The position numbers were made by a program, and so were the translations under genes. From assembly GCF_024055575.1 (NCBI RefSeq), contig NZ_JAMXOE010000008.1, positions 1-64,000 on the forward strand: a stretch of DNA of 64,000 nt, read 5' to 3'. Below the pieces are notes generated by a model. The model made no database searches, was not told the origin of the DNA, and worked only from the letters and a program-made list of their open reading frames with translations. Numbering within the stretch: position 1 is the first letter of the stretch; every line of letters begins with the position of its first letter. The DNA comes from Mucilaginibacter flavidus. GTDB lineage: Bacteria; Bacteroidota; Bacteroidia; Sphingobacteriales; Sphingobacteriaceae. Positions 18,197-25,221 of this stretch are shown here, piece by piece.

Positions 18197-19816
18197 ATGA
18201 GAACAGCAGATATATATATCCGGGTAAGTACGGATGAGCAGGCGGATAAGGGATATTCTCAACGCGACCAGGATGATAGGTTAAAGCAGTATTGCGAAAA
18301 GAACGGGATACAAGTTAGAAAAGTGATGTTTGAAGATTATTCTGCCAAAACATTTAACAGGCCGCAATGGACAAGATATTTGGCAGAAATACGCAAACAA
18401 AAAGGACGGGGGGCTGATTTGATATTGTTTACAAAATGGGATCGGTTTAGCCGTAATGCAGGGGATGCTTATCAAATGATTTCTATTTTGAAAAGAATGG
18501 AAATTGAGCCGCAAGCGATAGAGCAGCCCTTAAACATGGAGATTCCGGAAAGTAAAATCATGCTGGCATTCTACCTTGCAACACCGGAGGTGGAAAATGA
18601 CCGCCGTGCCTTGAACGTAAAACAGGGGATGAGGCGAGCGCGCAAAGAAGGGCGTTTTATGGGACGAGCACCTATTGGGTACGATAATAAAACGCGAGAA
18701 GATGGCAGTAAGTACATAGTAATTAATGAAATTGAGAGTTCACATCTCAAATGGATATTTGAAACGATTGCGGAAGGAATTTTTATGCCAGACCAAATTC
18801 GGAAAATGGCTAATGATAGGGGTTTTCCGGTTAGTCGAATGAACTTTTACCGAGAAATAAGAAATCCGCTATACTGTGGTAAGATTGTCGTTAAGGCCTA
18901 CAAGGAAGAAAACGAACAATGGGTAAAGGGATTGCATGAGAAGATCATATCGGAAGTGTTATTTTATAAAGTTCAGGATATTCTGACCGGGCGTTCTAAA
19001 GTATTGCGTCTCCAAGCGGTAAAGAACAATGAATGTTTACCATTACAGGGTATGTTGGAATGTGCCACCTGTAGCAGGAACCTAACAGGCAGCGCTTCAA
19101 GAGGTAAAAAAGGAGGATACTATTATTATTACCATTCCCAGGCTTCTTATGGCTGTGGTTGTCGTTATAAAGCAGATGATATACATAAGGGAATTGTTGA
19201 AGAACTCAAAAAATTTATCCCCTTGCCTGGTTTGAACCAGTTATATAAGTTGGTGCTGTTGGACGTCTATAAAACTTTTAGAGGGGAAACCAATTCTGAA
19301 CGGAAAAGTATTGTCGAAAAAATCGAAGATATTAATGGGAAGTTAGCCAATGCCAGGGAGCTATTATTTGACGGGCGGCTGGAGGTAGATGACTATGCAA
19401 TAATGAAGAAAGACTGCGAAGAAAAGATAAAAAGACTTGAATTGAAGTTGTCGGAAGCAGCGGTACAGAAATCGAACACCGTTAGCATAGATAATATGCT
19501 ACTGGAGGCATTAGAGGCACTTTCGAGATTAGATAGTTTGTATAGTGATGGCGATGCTTTTGTTAAAAAACAGGTATTGGGTTCGATTTATAGGGAAAAG
19601 TTGTGCTTTGATGGTAAGGATTATCGAACCCCGAAACTCAATGAAGCGGCCGAACTTATCTATCAGATTAACAATACTTTAAGGCATAAAAAAAACGGGA
19701 AAGATTGCAAGCCATTGCAACTTTCCCGTTCAGTACTCAGAGCGGGAATCGAACCCGCACTCCGTTTACGGGAACAGGATTTTAAGTCCTGCGTGTCTAC
19801 CAGTTCCACCATCTGA
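18197..19816 (+). CDS. Large serine recombinase of the island
   Basis: The N-terminal resolvase domain carries the catalytic serine in YIRVSTDEQ (Ser11), with conserved arginines in KWDRFSR and EVENDRRALNVKQGMRR. A recombinase domain follows (about 160-270), then a zinc beta-ribbon with CATC and CGC (near 288-325), then a coiled-coil region (about 370-435). The last 40 or so codons, after about 19685, are read from the tRNA terminator and the antisense of tRNA-Leu, so the true or pre-integration C-terminus may differ. It is the likely integrase/excisionase of the island and lies at its right edge. Confidence 0.92.
   Translation: MRTADIYIRVSTDEQADKGYSQRDQDDRLKQYCEKNGIQVRKVMFEDYSAKTFNRPQWTRYLAEIRKQKGRGADLILFTKWDRFSRNAGDAYQMISILKRMEIEPQAIEQPLNMEIPESKIMLAFYLATPEVENDRRALNVKQGMRRARKEGRFMGRAPIGYDNKTREDGSKYIVINEIESSHLKWIFETIAEGIFMPDQIRKMANDRGFPVSRMNFYREIRNPLYCGKIVVKAYKEENEQWVKGLHEKIISEVLFYKVQDILTGRSKVLRLQAVKNNECLPLQGMLECATCSRNLTGSASRGKKGGYYYYYHSQASYGCGCRYKADDIHKGIVEELKKFIPLPGLNQLYKLVLLDVYKTFRGETNSERKSIVEKIEDINGKLANARELLFDGRLEVDDYAIMKKDCEEKIKRLELKLSEAAVQKSNTVSIDNMLLEALEALSRLDSLYSDGDAFVKKQVLGSIYREKLCFDGKDYRTPKLNEAAELIYQINNTLRHKKNGKDCKPLQLSRSVLRAGIEPALRLREQDFKSCVSTSSTI
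19688..19730 (-). terminator. Rho-independent terminator of the tRNA-Leu transcript
   Basis: On the minus strand, immediately after tRNA-Leu, a long stem (arms AACGGGAAAG / CTTTCCCGTT plus an inner TTGCAA / TTGCAA) is followed by eight T residues. The same DNA is also the 3' coding end of the recombinase frame on the plus strand. Confidence 0.85.
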
Positions 19817-19818
19817 GC
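19734..19818 (-). tRNA. tRNA-Leu(UAA)
   Basis: The 85-nt minus-strand sequence folds as a class II tRNA. It has a 7-bp acceptor stem with a G-U first pair, D-arm TGGTAGACA, anticodon stem CAGGA/TCCTG around loop CTTAAAA (anticodon TAA), a variable arm and T-arm GCGGGTTCGATTCCCGC. The 3' CCA is not encoded. It overlaps the 3' end of the recombinase frame on the opposite strand. Confidence 0.95.
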
Positions 19819-19842
19819 ATGGTATTGGGCTTTGTACCCAGA

Positions 19843-19864
19843 GCCGGGGTCGATTCGACCCGGC
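19843..19864. repeat. Near-perfect palindrome between the two tRNA genes
   Basis: GCCGG/CCGGC arms continue inward as GTCGA/TCGAC with one bulged G and almost no loop. It is placed between tRNA-Gly and tRNA-Leu and may be a processing signal or a remnant of a third tRNA T-arm. It does not fold as a complete tRNA. Confidence 0.4.
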
Positions 19865-19910
19865 CTTGTCAAAGATAATCATTGCTTGCCAATAATTAAC
19901 CTTTAACAAT

Positions 19911-19935
19911 AAATCCCTTCTTATGGAAGGGATTT
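19911..19935 (-). terminator. Hairpin after tRNA-Gly
   Basis: AAATCCCTTC and its partner GGAAGGGATTT flank a 4-nt loop directly downstream of tRNA-Gly on the minus strand, followed by a T-rich ATTGTT stretch. It may terminate part of the transcript or be a processing structure before tRNA-Leu. Confidence 0.5.
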
Positions 19936-19936
19936 G

Positions 19937-20009
<73 letters not shown>

Positions 20010-20070
20010 ATTTTTTTCCGCTTTTAACCGGCCTTCAATCGCTGAAGCCCTTACCTCGTTTGCGGGAGTG

Positions 20071-20101
20071 CAAATATAGGCAGAAAAGGATTTCCTGCAA
20101 G
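20071..20101 (-). promoter_or_regulatory. Promoter of the tRNA-Gly/tRNA-Leu unit
   Basis: On the minus strand a -33 CTTG and a -7 TATATTTG are separated by exactly 19 bp, matching the Bacteroidota sigma consensus. The -7 element lies about 60 bp upstream of tRNA-Gly. Confidence 0.65.
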
Positions 20102-20128
20102 GAAAATTTTTATTTTTTTTAAAGTTTT

Positions 20129-20620
20129 TTATAAGTCATTGGATTTCAAAAGGTCTGCGATCAAATCCGCTTCAAATCCACGGCTCACAGCGTAATTCTG
20201 CAATTTATAGTTCCGTTTGAAGTTATCTTTTTCTATAACAGTCCGGGCCTTTTTGGTCAAAACGGCCTCCAGCATCCGCATATAGTCGTCGCCATCAATG
20301 GTGAGCAGCGCTTTTTTTATCAAAACATCGGGCACTTTTTTAAACTTAAGGCCCTGTTTTATCTTAATCCTGCCCCACCCCTTTTGTTTAAACTTACCCT
20401 GGGTGTATGCTTTTGCAAACCGTTCTTCGTTTAAATAGTTGCCGCCAATCAGTTCACTGATGATATTTTCAACCGCATCAGGCCATAGCCCCCACTCGTA
20501 AAGCTTGTCCCTAACCTCCTGCTGCGAGCGTTCCTGGTAGGCGCAATAGTGCTCGGCCTTGGTAAGCGCAACTTTCGGATCGGTTATTTTTGTTTTTTTC
20601 GGGCTGTCCATTAAAACCAA
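20129..20620 (-). CDS. recX: RecX-family regulatory protein
   Basis: The protein has 163 residues made of three-helix RecX repeats (YCAYQERSQQEVRDKLYEWG; NEERFAKAYTQGKFKQKGWG; NYKLQNYAVSRGFEADLI). RecX binds RecA filaments and limits recombination. The length suits the family. It is divergent from murF-alr with about 50 bp between them. The first in-frame ATG is used; a second Met four codons later is an equally possible start. Confidence 0.88.
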   Translation of the reverse strand: MVLMDSPKKTKITDPKVALTKAEHYCAYQERSQQEVRDKLYEWGLWPDAVENIISELIGGNYLNEERFAKAYTQGKFKQKGWGRIKIKQGLKFKKVPDVLIKKALLTIDGDDYMRMLEAVLTKKARTVIEKDNFKRNYKLQNYAVSRGFEADLIADLLKSNDL

Positions 20621-20669
20621 AAATCGTTAAAAATTCTTCTATCTACAGAAATATAAGCAAATTCGTACC

Positions 20670-23132
20670 ATGCTCAGCAATCAATACACCATTACTGAAA
20701 TACAGCAGATACTAAACGCCGATGGAGATATTGTTAAAGATTACACTATCAGCACTTTATTAACCGACAGCCGCCGCATCAGCAGCGCTACCGCCGGGCT
20801 GTTCTTTGCTTTAAGCGGCCGCCGCAACGGCCACGAGTTTATTGCCGAGGCTTACGCAGCGGGTGTCCGTAATTTTGTGGTGAGGCAGGGCAGCGACATC
20901 AAAGCACCCGAGGCAAATTTTTTAATGGTAGCCGATGTGCTGGCAGCACTGCAAAATTTAGCTGCTTACCACCGCAGCCGCTTCAATTTGGAAGTAATTG
21001 GCATAACAGGCAGTAACGGCAAAACCATTGTGAAGGAATGGTTGTACCAGTTAATGTCGCCCGATAAAAACATTGTGCGCAACCCCAAAAGCTATAATTC
21101 GCAAATTGGCGTTCCGCTTTCAATTTGGCAGATCAATGAGAAAAACGATCTGGGCATTTTCGAGGCCGGTATCTCAACGGTTGATGAGATGGACAAGCTG
21201 GAAACCATCATAAAGCCAACCATAGGCGTACTAACCCACATCGGCCCGGCGCACGACGAAGGTTTCGAAGATCGCAGCCAAAAGATGCTGGAAAAGTTAA
21301 AGCTTTTTAAAAACTGCCGCCTGCTCATACACAACTATGAGCAATTGCTCGACTATGGAGAAGATATCCCTGCGGAAAACTGCTTTACCTGGAGCACTAC
21401 CTTTAAGCAGGCAGATCTATACGTTTTTAGCGGAACAGTAATTTCGAAAAACCAGTACCTAAGGGCGATGTACAAAGGCCAGGAAATTGAGTGCCTTATC
21501 CCCTTCCTGGATGAAGCCTCGGTTGAGAATGCTACCGTATGCTGGGCCACCATGCTGGCCATGGGCTATGCGCCGGCAGAGGCCGATAACCGTATAGAGC
21601 GCCTGAGCGCAGTAAGCATGCGCCTGGAACTAAAAACCGGGATAAATGACTGCTCAGTTATTGATGATTCGTACAACTCCGACCTGCAATCGCTGGAGAT
21701 TGCCCTGAACTTTTTAACGCAGCAAAATCAGCACCGTAAAAAAACGGTGATCCTGTCGGATATTTACCAATCGGGCCTGCAGGCCGACGTGCTGTACAAA
21801 CAGGTGGCCGATTTGATAAAGATAAAGCAGGTAGATAAGTTTATCGGTGTTGGGCAGTCACTATTAAGCCACCAGGATTTTTTTGATACGGCAGAAAAAC
21901 ACTTTTACCCGGATACGGCAAGTATGCTGCAGCATTTGCGCGCGTTAAGCTTCAAAGACGAAACCATCCTGATAAAAGGCTCGCGCAGCTTTGAGTTTGA
22001 GCGGATAAGCCGGGTGCTGGTACAAAAAGCGCACGAAACCATCTTGGAGATTAACCTGAATGCCTTATTGAACAACCTTAACTTTTACCGCTCCAAATTA
22101 AAACCGGGTGTAAAGGTGATGGCTATGGTTAAGGCCTTTAGCTATGGCAGCGGTACGTTCGAGGTAGCCAACATCCTGCAATACAACAAGGTTGATTATT
22201 TGGCAGTGGCCTACATTGACGAAGGTGTGGCATTGCGTAATACCGGCATAAGTCTGCCCATAATGATATTAAACCCCGAAGCTTCAGCATTTGATAAACT
22301 GACAGAATTCAACCTGGAGCCCGTTATCTACAGCTTCGGCCTGTTTGATGATTACATTAAATACGCCCGCGAAAAAAATGTGCTCAACTACCCTATCCAC
22401 CTAAAAATTGATACAGGTATGCACCGGTTGGGTTTTGAAAGCGCAGATATAGAAACACTGTGCGATATGCTGGAAGAAAACCGCTACGTGCGCGTTGAAT
22501 CCATATTCTCGCACCTGGTTGCCAGCGAAGACAAAAAGCACGACGAATTCACCAAAACCCAGATCAAAAAGTTCGAATCGGCTTTTAAACAGGTTGAAAA
22601 CACACTGGGCTATAAGGTGATTAAACATTTAAGCAACACATCGGGCATTATACGCTGGCCTGGCGCGCAGTATGATATGGTGCGGCTGGGTATAGGCCTT
22701 TATGGTATAGATACGGGGATGAAAACACCCGATACCGGCCTGCAACCCATTGCCAGCCTGAAAACCAGCATAGCCCAGGTTAAAAAAGTAAAAGCCGGCG
22801 AAACCATCAGCTACAGCCGCAGCGGCAGCCTGCCAAAGGATGGCAAAATTGCTACCGTCCGCATTGGATACGCTGATGGGTATTTACGGGCCTTTGGTAA
22901 TGGTGTGGGCAAAATGCTGGTTAAAGGGCAACTGGTGCCTACCGTTGGCAATATAACCATGGACATGTGCATGATCGACGTTACAGGCATCGACGCCCGC
23001 GAAGGCGACGAAGTAATAATATTTAATGAAGAACAACGTATTAATGAGCTTGCCACGCAAATTGGCACCATCCCCTACGAAATATTAACAAATGTATCGC
23101 AACGGGTAAAAAGGGTGTACTTTTACGAATAG
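20670..23132 (+). CDS. alr: Bifunctional MurF ligase / alanine racemase
   Basis: This 820-residue fusion makes D-Ala and joins D-Ala-D-Ala to the UDP-MurNAc-tripeptide in peptidoglycan synthesis. Residues about 1-450 are MurF-like, with the ATP motif ITGSNGKT (near 111) and a Mur C-terminal domain. Residues about 455-820 are alanine racemase, with the PLP-lysine motif MVKAFSYGSG (near 485), YDMVRLGIGLYG and the C-terminal barrel (RIGYADG near 730, GNITMDMCMIDV). The fusion is known in Bacteroidota. The gene is followed after 15 bp by a DUF502 gene. Confidence 0.93.
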   Translation: MLSNQYTITEIQQILNADGDIVKDYTISTLLTDSRRISSATAGLFFALSGRRNGHEFIAEAYAAGVRNFVVRQGSDIKAPEANFLMVADVLAALQNLAAYHRSRFNLEVIGITGSNGKTIVKEWLYQLMSPDKNIVRNPKSYNSQIGVPLSIWQINEKNDLGIFEAGISTVDEMDKLETIIKPTIGVLTHIGPAHDEGFEDRSQKMLEKLKLFKNCRLLIHNYEQLLDYGEDIPAENCFTWSTTFKQADLYVFSGTVISKNQYLRAMYKGQEIECLIPFLDEASVENATVCWATMLAMGYAPAEADNRIERLSAVSMRLELKTGINDCSVIDDSYNSDLQSLEIALNFLTQQNQHRKKTVILSDIYQSGLQADVLYKQVADLIKIKQVDKFIGVGQSLLSHQDFFDTAEKHFYPDTASMLQHLRALSFKDETILIKGSRSFEFERISRVLVQKAHETILEINLNALLNNLNFYRSKLKPGVKVMAMVKAFSYGSGTFEVANILQYNKVDYLAVAYIDEGVALRNTGISLPIMILNPEASAFDKLTEFNLEPVIYSFGLFDDYIKYAREKNVLNYPIHLKIDTGMHRLGFESADIETLCDMLEENRYVRVESIFSHLVASEDKKHDEFTKTQIKKFESAFKQVENTLGYKVIKHLSNTSGIIRWPGAQYDMVRLGIGLYGIDTGMKTPDTGLQPIASLKTSIAQVKKVKAGETISYSRSGSLPKDGKIATVRIGYADGYLRAFGNGVGKMLVKGQLVPTVGNITMDMCMIDVTGIDAREGDEVIIFNEEQRINELATQIGTIPYEILTNVSQRVKRVYFYE

Positions 23133-23147
23133 AAACCAGGTTGAAAG

Positions 23148-23741
23148 ATGAAGCAATTGTTCCGCGCGCTTTTACGGTACTTTTTTAAAGGATTATTGGT
23201 AGTAGTCCCGCTTGGGGCTGCGTTCCTGTTGATCTTTTGGGCGGTTAAAACTTTGGATAATGCGCTTAACCTAAGCGACTTTTTATGGACCGACCCAAAA
23301 ACCGGCAAGCCGATGTACATACCCGGCCTGGGTATTGTAAACGTGGTAGTAATTATTTTAGTAGCCGGCATACTGGTTACCAATGTAGTTACCGACCCGA
23401 TAAAACGCTGGTTTTACCGCTGGCTTAACCGTTTGCCGTTGTTTAAATTCCTTTATTCTTCCATCAAGGATTTAACAGAAGCATTTGTTGGCGAAGAAAA
23501 GAAGTTTAACGAGCCTGTTTTAGTCGAGATAAACGAATTTGGCGTAAAGAAAATAGGTTTTGTAACCCAAAAAGACCTTTCGGCACTGAACCTGCCGGGC
23601 GACGTGGCGGTGTATTTCCCATGGTCTTACTCGTTTGCCGGGCAAGTGATCATCATATCTGCCGATAAGGTAAAACCAATTGACAAAAGCGCGGCAGATA
23701 TGATGAAGTTTGTTATTTCGGGCGGGGTTAGCGGATTATAA
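23148..23741 (+). CDS. DUF502 membrane protein
   Basis: At 197 residues it has two membrane helices (about 15-35 and 62-82), DPKTGKPMYIPGLGI between them, and a C-terminal soluble part (FVTQKDLS, VYFPWSYSFAGQVIII). This layout matches the DUF502 family, whose function is not established. It starts 15 bp after the murF-alr stop and probably shares its transcript. Confidence 0.85.
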   Translation: MKQLFRALLRYFFKGLLVVVPLGAAFLLIFWAVKTLDNALNLSDFLWTDPKTGKPMYIPGLGIVNVVVIILVAGILVTNVVTDPIKRWFYRWLNRLPLFKFLYSSIKDLTEAFVGEEKKFNEPVLVEINEFGVKKIGFVTQKDLSALNLPGDVAVYFPWSYSFAGQVIIISADKVKPIDKSAADMMKFVISGGVSGL

Positions 23742-23909
23742 GAAGGAATTGTGAAAACACGATGCATTGCGCCTGATATATGATTAGGCAACAAACCATA
23801 TTTGCTAACTGTCAGCGGGAGACGCCTTTACACACGCCCGATAACACCTTTTCGATTATAACAAAACCGTCAAATTCTACAATCGTCTAATTTTAAGGCG
23901 TACAATTGG

Positions 23910-23917
23910 TATCTTTG
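23910..23917 (+). promoter_or_regulatory. -7 element of mnmA
   Basis: TATCTTTG matches TAnnTTTG and stands 15 bp before the mnmA start codon, giving a nearly leaderless transcript. No TTTG at the ideal -33 spacing was found. Confidence 0.45.
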
Positions 23918-23924
23918 CAAAATT

Positions 23925-25013
23925 ATGAGTAAGCACGGCAGGATATTAGTGGCAATGAGCGGCGGGGTTGATAGTTCGGTGGCGGCAGTTATGCTGCACG
24001 AGCAGGGTTATGAAGTTATCGGGCTCACCATGAAAACCTGGGACTACGCCTCGTCTGGCGGTAGCTCAAAAGAAACCGGCTGCTGTAGCCTGGACAGTAT
24101 TAACGATGCCCGAGCATTAGCTGTTGGCTACGGTTTCCCGCATTATATTTTGGATATAAGGAGTGAATTCGGCGATTTTGTTATCGACAATTTCGTTGAT
24201 GAATACCTCGCCGGCCGCACCCCAAACCCCTGTGTACTATGCAATACTCATATTAAATGGGAAGCCCTCCTGAAGCGCGCCGATAAGCTGGATTGCGAAT
24301 TTATTGCAACCGGGCATTATGCCAACATCCGCTTACAGGACAATGGCCGCTATGTAATATCAAAAGGTAAAGACGAAAATAAAGACCAGTCGTACGTGCT
24401 TTGGGGTGTATCGCAAAAAAACCTGGCGCGTACCAAATTCCCGTTGGGTAGTTTCTCGAAACCCGAGATACGCCAAATGGCTTTAGATATGGGCCAAATG
24501 GAGCTTGCCGCGAAAAGCGAAAGCTATGAAATATGCTTTGTACCCGATAACGACTACCGCGCCTTTTTAAGGCACAAAGTGGGCGACCTTGAAGAACGCG
24601 TTGCCGGCGGCAATTTTGTTTTAACCGATGGCACAGTAGTAGGCAAGCACCAGGGATACCCGTTTTATACCATAGGCCAGCGTAAAGGCCTGGGTATTGC
24701 CTTGGGCCACCCCATGTTTGTAACCAACATACAGCCTGAAACCAACACTGTAGTATTAGGTACTGTTGACGAATTGGAACGCAGACAAGCCTGGGTTAAA
24801 AACCTTAACCTGGTAAAATACGAAACCATTACCGAGCCGCTGGAAGCCATCACCAAAATAAGGTACAAAGACGCCGGCACCCAAAGCACGATCCAGCAAA
24901 TGGGCGAACATATGATGGTCGATTTCCACCACTCTGTTTCGGGCATTGCGCCGGGGCAGTCTGCTGTATTTTATGAAGGGAATGATTTACTTGGCGGCGG
25001 ATTTTTAATGTAG
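23925..25013 (+). CDS. mnmA: tRNA 2-thiouridine(34) synthase MnmA
   Basis: At 362 residues it thiolates U34 of Lys, Glu and Gln tRNAs. The PP-loop ATP motif SGGVDSS is near residue 11, NPCVLCN with the first catalytic cysteine near 102, and EICFVPD with the second near 203. The C-terminal beta-barrel (GQRKGLGIA; SGIAPGQSAVFY) is complete. Length and motifs are standard. The gene stands alone in a GC-richer stretch of core genes. Confidence 0.96.
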   Translation: MSKHGRILVAMSGGVDSSVAAVMLHEQGYEVIGLTMKTWDYASSGGSSKETGCCSLDSINDARALAVGYGFPHYILDIRSEFGDFVIDNFVDEYLAGRTPNPCVLCNTHIKWEALLKRADKLDCEFIATGHYANIRLQDNGRYVISKGKDENKDQSYVLWGVSQKNLARTKFPLGSFSKPEIRQMALDMGQMELAAKSESYEICFVPDNDYRAFLRHKVGDLEERVAGGNFVLTDGTVVGKHQGYPFYTIGQRKGLGIALGHPMFVTNIQPETNTVVLGTVDELERRQAWVKNLNLVKYETITEPLEAITKIRYKDAGTQSTIQQMGEHMMVDFHHSVSGIAPGQSAVFYEGNDLLGGGFLM

Positions 25014-25019
25014 CGGCTT

Positions 25020-25165
25020 CGCCGTTGCAAGGTTGAAATGTTGTAAAGTTGGAATGTTGTTTTCTAAAATTCTTCCCAACTTTTCAACCTTGTAACTTTC
25101 CAACTTTACAACAATTTCCACAACTTTTCAACCTTCAAACATTCAAACATTCCAACGTTTTTCCA
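25020..25165. repeat. Inverted short-unit intergenic repeat
   Basis: Units like GTTGAAA, GTTGTAAAG, GTTGGAATG on the left (25028-25060) are mirrored by complementary units such as CAACTTTTCAACC, CAACTTTCCAACTTTACAAC and CAAACATTCAAACATTCC on the right. This forms a long imperfect hairpin between mnmA and topA. A frame reads across part of it but is low-complexity and not a gene. Confidence 0.65.
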
Positions 25166-25174
25166 AAAAACAAA

Positions 25175-25205
25175 TTTGCGTTTCGCTTTCTTTATGTTTT
25201 ATTTG
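25175..25205 (+). promoter_or_regulatory. Promoter of topA
   Basis: A -33 TTTG (25175-25178) and a -7 TTTATTTG (25198-25205) are separated by exactly 19 bp. The start codon of topA follows 16 bp downstream. Confidence 0.6.
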
Positions 25206-25221
25206 CAAAAAAACTGCTTAA

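Noticed and set aside
19843..19864. Third tRNA between tRNA-Gly and tRNA-Leu
   Set aside because: Only a T-arm-like palindrome is present; there is no acceptor stem, D-arm or anticodon loop.
20089..20120. Terminator (TTTCCT/AGGAAA followed by T-run) on the plus strand
   Set aside because: There is no plus-strand gene that could end here, and the stem overlaps the -33 element of the tRNA promoter; any role as a terminator is doubtful.
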